Notes under the pieces: model-generated
What the model was told of the DNA's origin: nothing
The model's database searches: none
What the model saw: the letters and a program-made list of their open reading frames with translations, nothing else
Assembly (NCBI GenBank): GCA_002702065.1
Contig: NZXX01000005.1
Span: 1-64,000 of the forward strand
Length of the DNA stretch: 64,000 nt
Direction: 5' to 3'
From: Anaerolineaceae bacterium
GTDB lineage: Bacteria > Chloroflexota > Anaerolineae > Aggregatilineales > Phototrophicaceae
Shown: positions 7,927 through 16,769 of the stretch, one piece after another
How positions within the stretch are numbered: the stretch's first letter is position 1
Layout: the number at the start of each line of letters is the position of its first letter
Made by a program: the position numbers and the translations under genes

Positions 7927-9567
7927 GTGATACTGCTTATCTTTATTGCGCTCATCTGGCTGGGCGGGACAATCTACCGTATCTACCAGCAGGCGCGATA
8001 CTTCCAGATTGAAGAATACATGAACGGGCGCTACTGCCGCTGGCTGCTGGCGGAGCGAACCCGGTGGCTGCCCCGACGCCCAACAGCGGCCTTTCTGGCG
8101 GGCAGTGTCATGACCGTTGTGCTTACCGAAGCGCCGGGCAACTTTCTGGCGGGGGTGATCGGCATCCTCATCGCGCTGATTGTCATCTGGCCGGCGCCTC
8201 AGGGGGAGATCAAAAAAGCGTTCCGCGCAACGCCCAGAGCCAAACGCCTGCTGGGGACCGGGTTTGTCGTCGCGGTGCTGGCTGCCATCCCGATTCTGCT
8301 GGCATTGACCCAGCTGGTCGAAATCGGCTCGTTTGGTTTCGCCCTAACCGCGCTGGCCGGGTTCGTGCTGTACCTGCTCGCGCCGCTGTTTCTCGTCATT
8401 GCTAACCTGCTGATGCGGCCTGTCGAGGCATTCTTCCGCCGCCAGTTCGTCAACCGTGCCCGTCATGTGCTGGCCGATATTCAGCCAACCATCATCGGCA
8501 TCACCGGCAGCTATGGCAAGACCAGCACCAAAACCTATCTGGCGCACATCCTCAATGGCCGCTTTCGCGCCTACCCCACGCCCAAAAGCTACAACACGCT
8601 CATGGGGGTGTGCCTCGCCATCAACAATGACCTGACCGACAACCACAGCATCAGCCACTTTATCGCCGAGATGGGCGCCTATGTGCCCGGCGAAATTCAG
8701 GAAATCTGCGATCTCACCCACCCGCAAATCGCCATCGTGACCGAAGTCGGTCCGCAGCATCTGGAACGCTTTGTCACACTGGACAATATCGCCATCGCCA
8801 AATACGAGATTATCAAGGCCCTGCCCGCAGACGGAACCGGCGTCTTCAATTGGGATAACCCCTACGTGCGCAGCATGTACGAGCGCGGTTATCCGGCCAC
8901 GCGCATCGCCATCAGCCGCGAGGTTGACCCGGCCAGCGTACCACCAGGCGGCCCGCGCTTTGTCGCCTCGCAGATCGAAGAAGCACTGGATGGCACAATC
9001 TTCACCGTTACCGACACCACCAACGGGCAAACGGAAACCTTCAATACGCCGCTGCTTGGCCTGCACAATGTCACCAATATTCTGCTGGCGACCGCCGTCG
9101 CGGTGCATGAAGGCATGTCCCTGCGCGACGTCAGCTGGCGCGTGCGTGACCTGCAGCCTGCCGAAGCCCGGCTTGTCCGGCAGACGTCGCCCGAAGGCAT
9201 CACCATCATCAATGACGCCTACAGTGCCAACCCTGCTGGTGTCGTGCAGTCGCTGCGCATACTGGGGATGCACACCACCGGCAAGCGACTGCTCATCACG
9301 CCCGGCATGGTCGAGCTGGGGCCGCTGATGAACAGCGAAAACCGCAAGCTGGGCGAGATTGCCGCGCAGCATGCAACCGATGTTATTCTGGTTGGCAGGA
9401 AACAGGCCGAACCGATCCAGCAGGGCTTGTTGGCGGCTGGCTTCCCGCCGGAGAAATTGCAGGTTGTCGATACGCTGGCCGAGTCCGTCGCGTGGTATCA
9501 AACGAACCTGACATCCGGCGACACAGTATTATTTCTGAACGATCTGCCGGACACGTATACATCATGA
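7927..9567 (+). CDS. MurF-like Mur ligase with N-terminal membrane region
   Basis: A 546-residue protein, starting at GTG. The first 180 residues hold several hydrophobic segments (residues 1-15, about 53-85, 100-125 and 125-155), followed by a Mur ligase ATP-binding motif GITGSYGKTSTKTY (about residues 191-204) and the ligase central and C-terminal domains (ATEVGPQHLERF, NDAYSANPAG, TPGMVELG). MurF adds D-Ala-D-Ala to the UDP-MurNAc-peptide; a membrane-anchored form of this kind is not the textbook soluble MurF, and a different amide ligase acting on a wall or surface polymer is possible. Its neighbours (MurA-like protein, Ddl) support an envelope role. Confidence 0.75.
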   Translation: MILLIFIALIWLGGTIYRIYQQARYFQIEEYMNGRYCRWLLAERTRWLPRRPTAAFLAGSVMTVVLTEAPGNFLAGVIGILIALIVIWPAPQGEIKKAFRATPRAKRLLGTGFVVAVLAAIPILLALTQLVEIGSFGFALTALAGFVLYLLAPLFLVIANLLMRPVEAFFRRQFVNRARHVLADIQPTIIGITGSYGKTSTKTYLAHILNGRFRAYPTPKSYNTLMGVCLAINNDLTDNHSISHFIAEMGAYVPGEIQEICDLTHPQIAIVTEVGPQHLERFVTLDNIAIAKYEIIKALPADGTGVFNWDNPYVRSMYERGYPATRIAISREVDPASVPPGGPRFVASQIEEALDGTIFTVTDTTNGQTETFNTPLLGLHNVTNILLATAVAVHEGMSLRDVSWRVRDLQPAEARLVRQTSPEGITIINDAYSANPAGVVQSLRILGMHTTGKRLLITPGMVELGPLMNSENRKLGEIAAQHATDVILVGRKQAEPIQQGLLAAGFPPEKLQVVDTLAESVAWYQTNLTSGDTVLFLNDLPDTYTS

Positions 9568-10256
9568 AAGCGCCCATTATGCCCCGTCCCCGCATTGGCA
9601 TCACCACCAGCTACGCCGATGGTAAACAATCGCTCGACGTCCATTACGTGCACGCCATCGAAGCTGCCGGTGGGCTGCCGCTGATCGTGCCGGTGTTTGA
9701 TAGCGCCGACGCCGCTGCCGATTTCACCGCCCTGCTGGATGGGCTGGTCATTACCGGCGGGCCGGGCATCACACAGGGGTTGATCGGCACCCTGCCGGAT
9801 GATCTGGAACCAGTCGACCCGCTGCGCGACCAGAATGATCGACGGGTGTTTGAATCAATGCAGGATCGCCCGGTGCTGGGCATCTGTTATGGAATGCAGT
9901 TTATTAACGCACAGGCTGGCGGCACCATCTATGCCGATGTGCAGGCACAAAAACCGGGCACACTGGCGCATAGCAGCGGGCGCGGTGGCACCGAACATCC
10001 TGTCCGGTTCGAGCCCCAGTCGCGTCTCCAGCAAATCCTGAACGCACCGGAAATGATCGCCAACACCTATCATATTCAGGCCGTCAGCGACATCGGCGCC
10101 GGGTTAAAGGCGGTCGGTTTCGGGCCAGATGGCGTTGTCGAAGCCATCGAATCAGATGATGGCCGGTTGATCGGCGTTCAGTTTCACCCGGAACGCATGC
10201 TGGACCGCGCCAGACCTTTATTTGAAGATTTTGTTCATCGTGCTCGTCAAACATAA
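9564..10256 (+). CDS. Class-I glutamine amidotransferase-like hydrolase (peptidase C26, PuuD-like)
   Basis: A 230-residue protein of the gamma-glutamyl-gamma-aminobutyrate hydrolase family. Nucleophile Cys lies in PVLGICYGMQFIN, the oxyanion strand is LVITGGPGI, and the catalytic His-x-Glu is FHPER near residue 213. Members release glutamate from gamma-glutamyl compounds; the precise substrate is not determinable here. The ATG at 9564 overlaps the stop of the MurF-like gene (ATGA), so the two are translationally coupled. A role in trimming gamma-glutamyl links of envelope precursors is an inference from context only. Confidence 0.8.
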   Translation: MKAPIMPRPRIGITTSYADGKQSLDVHYVHAIEAAGGLPLIVPVFDSADAAADFTALLDGLVITGGPGITQGLIGTLPDDLEPVDPLRDQNDRRVFESMQDRPVLGICYGMQFINAQAGGTIYADVQAQKPGTLAHSSGRGGTEHPVRFEPQSRLQQILNAPEMIANTYHIQAVSDIGAGLKAVGFGPDGVVEAIESDDGRLIGVQFHPERMLDRARPLFEDFVHRARQT

Positions 10257-10285
10257 AGATTAATTCTCAAACGGAGTAAACACCT

Positions 10286-11479
10286 ATGGCATACAGCCCC
10301 AACCGACTGGAACACGCCCGCTCGCTGCAAGACCAGATTGTGGCCTGGCGACGCGACATCCACATTCACCCGGAACTCGGCTTTCAGGAATATCGCACCG
10401 CCAAGATGGTTGCCGAAGCCCTGAATGAAATGGGCATCGAAGCAGAAACCGGCGTTGGCATTACTGGTGTCGTCGCCCGCATTGGCGAAGGCAAGCCCGT
10501 TATCGGCATCCGCGCAGATATGGACGCGCTGCCCATTCAGGAAGAAAACGACGTCGATTACGCTTCCCAAAATGCCCATACCATGCATGCCTGCGGCCAT
10601 GATGCGCACACGGCTATTCTGCTGGGCGTGGCACGGATGCTGAGCGAAATGCCGGAAGAAGATCGTCCGGCGGGGGAAATCCGCCTGCTGTTCCAGCCAT
10701 CCGAAGAACAACAGGACAGTGAAGGCAAAAGCGGCGCCATGCGCATGATTGATGATGGCGCCCTGGAAGGCGTTGACCATGTCATCGCGCTGCACGTTGC
10801 CAGCGGCACCGAATCCGGCAAGATCGAAATTCGCAGCGGATATGCCATGGCAAACACCGATGCGTTCAACGCCAAGATTATCGGCACCGGCGGGCATGGC
10901 GCTGCGCCGCACCGGGGCACCGACCCCATCTTCATGCTGGCACAGCTTATCAACGCCATTCACGGGATTCGCGCCCGGCGCATCAACCCGGTCCACCCGG
11001 CCGTCATTTCGATTGGGGCTGTTCACGCCGGGGATGCCTGCAATGTCATCCCGGCGGAGGTCGAACTCAACGGCACGATCCGCAGTTACAGCGAGGAAAT
11101 TCGCCAGGACCTGCATCGGGAACTGGAAGCGGCCTTCGGGGTGGTCAAGGCACTGGGCGGCGACTACGAACTGGAAATCATCCCCGGTTATGATGCCACC
11201 TACAACGACCCTGAAGTTGCCAAGCTGATCGAGTCCATCACCAGCGACATGCTGGGGGCAGACCGGCTCGAACCGGCGGAACCAGGCATGGGCGGGGAGG
11301 ACTTTGGTTACATGACCAAGTTGGCACCCGGCGCCATGTTCTATCTGGGGGCCAAATATGACGACCAGCTCCGTGCCCATCACACGCCGGTATTCAATAT
11401 TGATGAATCCGCTTTCCCTGTTGGTGCGGCCATGCTGGTGGAAACGGCCTATCAATTGGCGAAACGTGCCACCAGCTAA
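10286..11479 (+). CDS. M20 family amidohydrolase (N-acyl-amino-acid hydrolase type)
   Basis: A 397-residue metallopeptidase of the M20D subfamily (hippurate hydrolase, IAA-amino acid hydrolase, N-acetyl-diaminopimelate deacetylase). Metal ligands are visible in GIRADMDALPI, MHACGHDAHTA (Cys/His ligands, about residues 103-110), QPSEEQ and the C-terminal HHTPVFNIDE. The dimerisation domain lies at about residues 180-300. Length is normal. A GGAG ribosome site lies 11 bp before the ATG. It probably removes an N-acyl group from an amino acid or peptide in the cytoplasm. Confidence 0.85.
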   Translation: MAYSPNRLEHARSLQDQIVAWRRDIHIHPELGFQEYRTAKMVAEALNEMGIEAETGVGITGVVARIGEGKPVIGIRADMDALPIQEENDVDYASQNAHTMHACGHDAHTAILLGVARMLSEMPEEDRPAGEIRLLFQPSEEQQDSEGKSGAMRMIDDGALEGVDHVIALHVASGTESGKIEIRSGYAMANTDAFNAKIIGTGGHGAAPHRGTDPIFMLAQLINAIHGIRARRINPVHPAVISIGAVHAGDACNVIPAEVELNGTIRSYSEEIRQDLHRELEAAFGVVKALGGDYELEIIPGYDATYNDPEVAKLIESITSDMLGADRLEPAEPGMGGEDFGYMTKLAPGAMFYLGAKYDDQLRAHHTPVFNIDESAFPVGAAMLVETAYQLAKRATS

Positions 11480-11495
11480 CAGCGTATAGTAGCGT

Positions 11496-12002
11496 GTGGA
11501 AATCGCGAACTCACTCTTACTGGCTCTAACGATTGTGGCGATGATCGGCACCCTGTTCGTGTCGATCATCCCCTTCATCCCCGGCCCTGTGCTCATGTGG
11601 GCACTGGCGGTTATTTATGCCGTCGTCACCAGCACCCTGCCGCCTGCTTCACTGGTCATCATCACACTGTTGATGCTTGCCGGGGCGACCAGCGACTACT
11701 GGCTGCCCTTTGCCGGGGTGCGCACCCAGGGGCTGACATGCCTCGGCGCGGTTGGCAGCATCATTGGCGGTCTGGTGGGCACCTTTTTGATTCCGCTGCC
11801 CATTCTGGGGACATTGATCGGCAGCATTGCGGGTGCAGTCCTTGTCGAGTTCGTCCGCTTTCGCCAGACACGACAGGCGATCACCGCAGGACAGATCGCG
11901 TTTAAGCTTTACCTGTGGAGCACGGTGATTCAATTTATCCTCAGCCTGGCTATCCTGCTGACTTTTGTTGCGACTCTGCTGCTGCTGCAACCCCCGCACT
12001 GA
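11496..12002 (+). CDS. DUF456 family membrane protein
   Basis: A 168-residue, very hydrophobic protein with about four or five membrane segments and the glycine-rich pattern of DUF456 proteins (GATSDYWLPFAGVRTQG, GSIIGGLVGTFLIPLPILGTLIGSIAGAVL). Starts at GTG 17 bp after the M20 gene. Family function is unknown. Confidence 0.7.
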   Translation: MEIANSLLLALTIVAMIGTLFVSIIPFIPGPVLMWALAVIYAVVTSTLPPASLVIITLLMLAGATSDYWLPFAGVRTQGLTCLGAVGSIIGGLVGTFLIPLPILGTLIGSIAGAVLVEFVRFRQTRQAITAGQIAFKLYLWSTVIQFILSLAILLTFVATLLLLQPPH

Positions 12003-12038
12003 TACCAGCCATTGCCCTGCGAACACCGAACGCTGATA

Positions 12039-12067
12039 TTGACAATTTGTCCATCACCGCGCATAGT
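12039..12067 (+). promoter_or_regulatory. Sigma-70-type promoter for ddl
   Basis: Perfect TTGACA (12039-12044), 17-nt spacer, CATAGT (12062-12067); 33 bp before the ATG. Predicted transcript start about 12074. Confidence 0.7.
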
Positions 12068-12100
12068 AACAACCGGAATCAACACAGGAGGGTTGCGCAT

Positions 12101-13321
12101 ATGAGCGCAAAGCGCAAAACAACTGTTGGCGTTATTTTTGGGGGTCGCACCGTCGAACATGATGTGTCCGTCGTAACGGCACATCAGATCATCCGTGCGT
12201 TCGACCAGCAGCAGTACGATGTCGTACCCATCTACATCACCCGTGATGGCCGCTGGTTCAGCGGTGAGCCACTGCTTGATCTCAAAAATTATAGTGATGA
12301 AATTATCAGCCTCAATGGCGTCACACCGGTGATCCTGTCCCCCGGCGTTCAGCATCACGGGTTGATCGTCAACCCGCTGGCCGGACGCTTCAGCAAGAGC
12401 GAAATCCAGCGCATCGACGTCGCTTTCCCGGCCATCCATGGCACGCACGGCGAAGATGGCACGCTTCAGGGCCTGCTGGAGCTGGCTGATATTCCCTATG
12501 TCGGCTGCCACACGATGGCATCGGCAGTCGCCAACGACAAGATCATGACCAGCATTGTGCTGCGGCAGCACGGTATTCCGGTAGTCGATGGGGTGCACTT
12601 CAGCCGCGCCGACTGGTTGAACGACCCGGCAGCGATTATTGACCGCATCAAGGCAGAGATTGGGCTGCCCGTCTTTGTCAAACCAGCCACGACGGGTTCC
12701 AGCGTAGGCATTGGCCGCGCCAACGACGACACCATGCTGCGCACGGCCATCGACATTGCGGCCCATTTTGACCGGCGCATTCTGGTTGAAAAAGCCATCA
12801 GCGGGCATGTCGAGATCAACTGCTCTGTGCTCGGCAATGGCGAAAACATTCGCGCCTCCGTGCTCGAACAGCCCATTTCGTGGGACGAGTTTTTGACCTA
12901 CGAAGAAAAATACCTGCATGGCGGCGAAGGCATGAAAAGCGCCGAGCGCATTATCCCCGCCCCTATCAGCGACGAACTGACCGCACGGATCCAGCAGCTT
13001 GCCATTGATGCGTTTAAAGCCGTCGATGGCAGCGGTATTTCACGCATCGACTTTCTGGTCAAACCCGAAGAAAACGTCGTCTATCTGGGTGAAATCAACA
13101 CGCTGCCGGGGTCGCTGGCGTTTTATCTATGGCAGGAATCCGGCATCAGCATGACTGAACTGGTTCACCAACTGGTCGAACTGGCGCTGGGCGCTCATGC
13201 CGAAAAGCGCCGCAGCAGCTATGACTACCGGACAGACCTGATTAATCTCGCACAGTCGCGTGGATTGAAGGGCGTCAAGGGGGCCAAGCACGGCACTTCG
13301 GCGGCTCAGAGCAGTTCGTAA
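12101..13321 (+). CDS. ddl: D-alanine--D-alanine ligase
   Basis: A 406-residue ATP-grasp enzyme that joins two D-alanines for the peptidoglycan stem peptide. The N-terminal GVIFGGRTVEHDVSV, the central AIHGTHGEDGTLQGLLELADIPYVGC, the ATP-binding VFVKPATTGSSVGIGRA and the metal-binding GEINTLPGSLAFYLW are diagnostic. The ATG at 12101 follows AGGAGG by 9 nt; the open frame extends upstream only as an overlap with the DUF456 gene. At about 406 residues with a C-terminal tail of about 20 polar residues it is slightly longer than E. coli DdlB. Its own promoter lies at 12039. Confidence 0.93.
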   Translation: MSAKRKTTVGVIFGGRTVEHDVSVVTAHQIIRAFDQQQYDVVPIYITRDGRWFSGEPLLDLKNYSDEIISLNGVTPVILSPGVQHHGLIVNPLAGRFSKSEIQRIDVAFPAIHGTHGEDGTLQGLLELADIPYVGCHTMASAVANDKIMTSIVLRQHGIPVVDGVHFSRADWLNDPAAIIDRIKAEIGLPVFVKPATTGSSVGIGRANDDTMLRTAIDIAAHFDRRILVEKAISGHVEINCSVLGNGENIRASVLEQPISWDEFLTYEEKYLHGGEGMKSAERIIPAPISDELTARIQQLAIDAFKAVDGSGISRIDFLVKPEENVVYLGEINTLPGSLAFYLWQESGISMTELVHQLVELALGAHAEKRRSSYDYRTDLINLAQSRGLKGVKGAKHGTSAAQSSS

Positions 13322-13327
13322 ACATCC

Positions 13328-14023
13328 CTATTCTTTCATCAGGAAGCGATAACCCACCCCATATTCATTGCGGATATATTCAGGCTGCTGGGCATCGCGC
13401 TCAATCTTGCGCCGCAGGTGCGAGACGTAGATGCGCGGATAGTGATGTTCGCTGGTATATTCCCGGCCCCAGACGAGTTCGAGCAGCTTCTCGAAGGTCA
13501 TCACCTCGCCGGGGTGCTGAATGAATGTCGCCAGCAGCTTGAATTCCGTCGGGGTCAGGCGGACATCCTCGCCATCCACCCGCACATGCCGCCCTTGCAG
13601 GTCGACCTCCAGATAGGGGTCGCGGTAGTGCGCGATCTGCTGTTCCACAGGCTCATGACCGACACGCCGCAGCAACGCGCGAATGCGGGCCGCCAGCTCG
13701 ATATTGCCCAGCGGCTTGATCATGTATTCATCCGCGCCCAGGTCCAGCCCTCTGGCGATCTCCGTTTCTGTCACCGCGTGGCCGGTCATCATCAAGATCG
13801 GCACATCCGACAGCTCGCGGATCCGCTGGCAGACTTCCATACCGTCAATGGCTGGCAGGTCCACGTCCAGCATAACCAGATCCGGTTTCCAGGCGCCAAA
13901 TTGCCGAACGCCCATTCGTCCATCTTCCGCCAGCCGGACTTCATACCCGCTGCGCAAGAGGTGGATCTGAAGCAACCGGGCCAGATCTTTATCATCTTCA
14001 ACGATCAGGACGCGTGCAGTCAT
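13328..14023 (-). CDS. OmpR/PhoB-family response regulator
   Basis: A 231-residue two-component regulator: receiver domain at residues 1-120 with acidic pocket EDD (10-12), phospho-acceptor Asp53 (LVMLDVDLPAIDG) and Lys in MIKPLG (about 103), then a winged-helix DNA-binding domain at about 135-231 (LTPTEFKLLATFIQHPGEV, YTSEHHYPRIYVSHLRRKIE). No histidine kinase is adjacent, so it is an orphan here. The start at 14023 has AGGG close upstream; an ATG six codons earlier (14041) is possible. Its 3' end converges on ddl with a 6-bp gap. Targets unknown. Confidence 0.9.
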   Translation of the reverse strand: MTARVLIVEDDKDLARLLQIHLLRSGYEVRLAEDGRMGVRQFGAWKPDLVMLDVDLPAIDGMEVCQRIRELSDVPILMMTGHAVTETEIARGLDLGADEYMIKPLGNIELAARIRALLRRVGHEPVEQQIAHYRDPYLEVDLQGRHVRVDGEDVRLTPTEFKLLATFIQHPGEVMTFEKLLELVWGREYTSEHHYPRIYVSHLRRKIERDAQQPEYIRNEYGVGYRFLMKE

Positions 14024-14156
14024 TGCCCTCTTCCATGTCATCTATCATTACAAAACCTGCCCATGTATTCTAACACGCACATGAGAGACATGGTGTATCA
14101 GGTTAGGTTGTGTTATTCTAAATGGGTTTTTGTAGTCAGTCTGGTGGATTTGCCTG

Positions 14157-15737
14157 GTGCCCTACCAATCCAGCGGTGGACGGCGTAACAATGTACAATT
14201 CGGCGTCGGACACTCCGTATGGGGCGGCTCTCCGCCACCACCGGTATCCGAACGGACACTGGACGGTATACCGGGTTGCGCCGCCTGGATTGCGCTTCTG
14301 CTTTCCCTGGTCGCTGCGGTGGCCTTTCCCTATGCCATCCTCATTCTAGCCGTCTTGCTCGGCGTCTATTCCGCGATCCGCTTTCTGTTTGCGGGCATCG
14401 CCAACTTTATGGGCCTTCGGCGGGTTAAGGCGTGGGAAGCAACAGACTGGTGCACCCGTTACAAGAGCGAAGCAGGACCAGACTCGCTCCCATGGGAAGA
14501 TGTCCATCATATTGTCATCATCCCCAACTACAAGGAAGATATCGACACCCTGCGGCAAACCCTGGATAACCTGAAAGAGCAGCATCGCGCCCGGCAAAGT
14601 ATGACGGTGGTACTGGCTATGGAGGCTGCGGAAACCGGTTCGTATGAAAAGGGAAAATGCCTCCAGGACGATTACCGCGATGCATTCGCCAACATTTTTT
14701 TCACCGTGCACCCCCGTGGGCTGCCGGGCGAAATGCAGTGTAAATCCGCCAATCAGGCGTGGGCGGCCCGCTGGGTCAAGCGGCGGCTGGTCGATGAACT
14801 CGGTTACAACATCGACCACATTCTGGTCACCACCATGGACGCAGATACGCTGTGGCATCGCGATCATTTTTATGCCCTGACCTATCTGTTTGCTGTCCAT
14901 CCACACCGCCACGAGCGTTTCTGGCAGGCCCCCATCCGCTACCATACCAATATCTGGGAGATCAGCCCGCCCATGCGCCTGCTGAATGCCTATTCGGGCG
15001 CGTTTGAACTGGCTTATCTGGCCGCGCCCTGGTGGGTGCCAATGCCCATGTCGTCCTATACTCTCAGCCTGCGCCTGCTCGACAGCAGCGGCTACTGGGA
15101 CCCGGATGTCATCGCCGATGAATGGCACATGTTTATCAAAGCCTATTTTGCACGCGAAGGCGCGGTCAAGCTGGAGCGCGTCTTTCTGCCATTTTCGGCC
15201 TATGCCACCACCGGTGATACAATCTGGCAGTCTGTGAAGAACCGGTACCTGCAAACCCTGCGCCACGCGTGGGGCAGCAAGGAGGTGGGCTACATGGTCG
15301 CCAAAATCCTCGAACATCCAGAGATCGAATTTGTCACCTCCTTTCACCTGCTGTTTCGGGTTGCCCACGATATTCTGCTGGCCGGAGCGGGTTGGGTCAT
15401 CATGACAGTCGGCTCGCAGGTGACGTTTCTCTTTCATCCGGAAATCCTGACCCAGCTAACCAACGAAAATATTCGAAACCCCATCTTTGTGGCGCTGCAA
15501 ATCAGCTTCCTGCTCATCCTGATCCTAGCGATTGTATTCTGGTATCAGGATGTATCGGTGCGCCCACCGCGCCCGGCGAACCGGCCCCAGACCCTGCTCG
15601 AACGCTTTCTGACGCTGGTCAGTTTTCCGCTGATGCTGGTGCTCACCCTGATTTTTGTTGCCCTGCCCACCATTCAGGCTCAAACACGTCTGCTGGTTGG
15701 CATTCCGTTACAATTTCGTGTAACGAAGAAAATTTAA
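14157..15737 (+). CDS. Membrane family-2 glycosyltransferase
   Basis: A 526-residue integral-membrane glycosyltransferase. Two N-terminal membrane segments (about residues 43-80) precede a GT-A catalytic domain (HHIVIIPNYKEDIDTLRQTLDNL at about 118, metal-binding TTMDADTLWHRDH at about 223, acceptor acidic motif DEWHMF at about 319) and three or four C-terminal membrane helices (about 400-515). The arrangement resembles cellulose-synthase-like or polysaccharide synthase proteins, although the QxxRW motif is not evident. The GTG start is uncertain; the first 35 residues are unlikely-looking and translation may begin later. Probably cotranscribed with the following dehydrogenase. Confidence 0.75.
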   Translation: MPYQSSGGRRNNVQFGVGHSVWGGSPPPPVSERTLDGIPGCAAWIALLLSLVAAVAFPYAILILAVLLGVYSAIRFLFAGIANFMGLRRVKAWEATDWCTRYKSEAGPDSLPWEDVHHIVIIPNYKEDIDTLRQTLDNLKEQHRARQSMTVVLAMEAAETGSYEKGKCLQDDYRDAFANIFFTVHPRGLPGEMQCKSANQAWAARWVKRRLVDELGYNIDHILVTTMDADTLWHRDHFYALTYLFAVHPHRHERFWQAPIRYHTNIWEISPPMRLLNAYSGAFELAYLAAPWWVPMPMSSYTLSLRLLDSSGYWDPDVIADEWHMFIKAYFAREGAVKLERVFLPFSAYATTGDTIWQSVKNRYLQTLRHAWGSKEVGYMVAKILEHPEIEFVTSFHLLFRVAHDILLAGAGWVIMTVGSQVTFLFHPEILTQLTNENIRNPIFVALQISFLLILILAIVFWYQDVSVRPPRPANRPQTLLERFLTLVSFPLMLVLTLIFVALPTIQAQTRLLVGIPLQFRVTKKI

Positions 15738-15764
15738 TCGCAGAACACGGAAGGAGTTCTTGAA

Positions 15765-16667
15765 ATGGCTAAAGTCGGATATATCGGACTCGGCATCATG
15801 GGTGCGGCGATGGCACGCAACATGATGAAAGCCGGTCATGAACTGGTGGTCCACAATCGAAGCCAGGCAATTGTCAAGGAACTGGTCAGCGAAGGCGCTA
15901 CGGCGGCTTCCACACCGAAAGAAGTGGCTGAACAGGTGGAGTTCGTCTGCACCAACCTGCCCGATTCACCGGATGTCGAAAAGGTCGTGCTGGGTGAAAA
16001 TGGCATCATCGAAGGCGCGCATGACGGGCTGGTGTTCATCGACAACAGCACCATCAAGCCGGAAACCGCCCGCAAGCTGGCCGAGAAACTGTCGGAAGTC
16101 GGCGTGGCTGCGCTCGATGCGCCGGTCAGCGGTGGTGATGTCGGCGCCCGCAACGGCACCCTGACGATCATGGTCGGTGGGCCGGAAGACGCGTTCAAGA
16201 AGGCTGAACCGCTGTTTGAAGCCACCGGCAAAGCCTGGGTGCTGGTCGGTGACAGCGGGGCCGGCCAGATCGCCAAAGTCTGCAATCAGATCATCGTCGG
16301 CGCACAGATGGCGTCGCTGGCCGAAGCATTGATCACCGCGCAAAAAGCCGGGGTCGACCCCAGCCGCGTGGTCGAGGCTATCAAGGGCGGCGCAGCCCAG
16401 ATGTGGACGCTCGATGTCAAACCCCCACGCCTGTTTGCGGGCAATCGTGAACCGGGTTTCAAGGCATACATGCAGCATAAAGACCTCGGCATCGTGCTCG
16501 ATACCGCCAAAACCTATGGTATCCCGCTGCCAGTTACCGCCGTGATTACCCAGCTTTACACCGCCATGCTGGAACAGGGCAACCGCGAACTGGATAACAG
16601 CGCGATCATCAGCGTCTACGAGTCGATGGTCAATATGCAACTGGAAGAACCACTCAAAGACAAGTAG
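15765..16667 (+). CDS. Beta-hydroxyacid dehydrogenase (3-hydroxyisobutyrate / tartronate semialdehyde reductase type)
   Basis: A 300-residue NAD(P)-dependent dehydrogenase. The N-terminal Rossmann motif GYIGLGIMGAAMARNMMKAGHEL, the substrate-binding APVSGGDVGARNGTLTIMVGG and the catalytic Lys in GAGQIAKVCNQIIV (about residue 171) define the family. GarR-type 2-hydroxy-3-oxopropionate reductase is the closest match by pattern, but 3-hydroxyisobutyrate dehydrogenase cannot be excluded. AAGGAG lies 9 nt before the ATG. A hairpin follows at 16681. Confidence 0.85.
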   Translation: MAKVGYIGLGIMGAAMARNMMKAGHELVVHNRSQAIVKELVSEGATAASTPKEVAEQVEFVCTNLPDSPDVEKVVLGENGIIEGAHDGLVFIDNSTIKPETARKLAEKLSEVGVAALDAPVSGGDVGARNGTLTIMVGGPEDAFKKAEPLFEATGKAWVLVGDSGAGQIAKVCNQIIVGAQMASLAEALITAQKAGVDPSRVVEAIKGGAAQMWTLDVKPPRLFAGNREPGFKAYMQHKDLGIVLDTAKTYGIPLPVTAVITQLYTAMLEQGNRELDNSAIISVYESMVNMQLEEPLKDK

Positions 16668-16680
16668 CCACATCGAGTCG

Positions 16681-16702
16681 GGGTGGGTGCTTGTGCCCAC
16701 CC
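16681..16702 (+). terminator. Hairpin after the dehydrogenase, possible terminator
   Basis: Perfect 7-bp stem GGGTGGG/CCCACCC with an 8-nt loop. The U-tract is poor, so termination is uncertain. Confidence 0.4.
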
Positions 16703-16769
16703 TGTATTCCAAAACCGGACTGTTTTATAATCAACCGTCCAAATTTGTTCAGTAGAAGTCAAAACCGAC

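Noticed and set aside
8344..9501. Long antisense frame across the MurF-like gene
   Set aside because: Shadow of the real gene: no start context and no recognisable domain.
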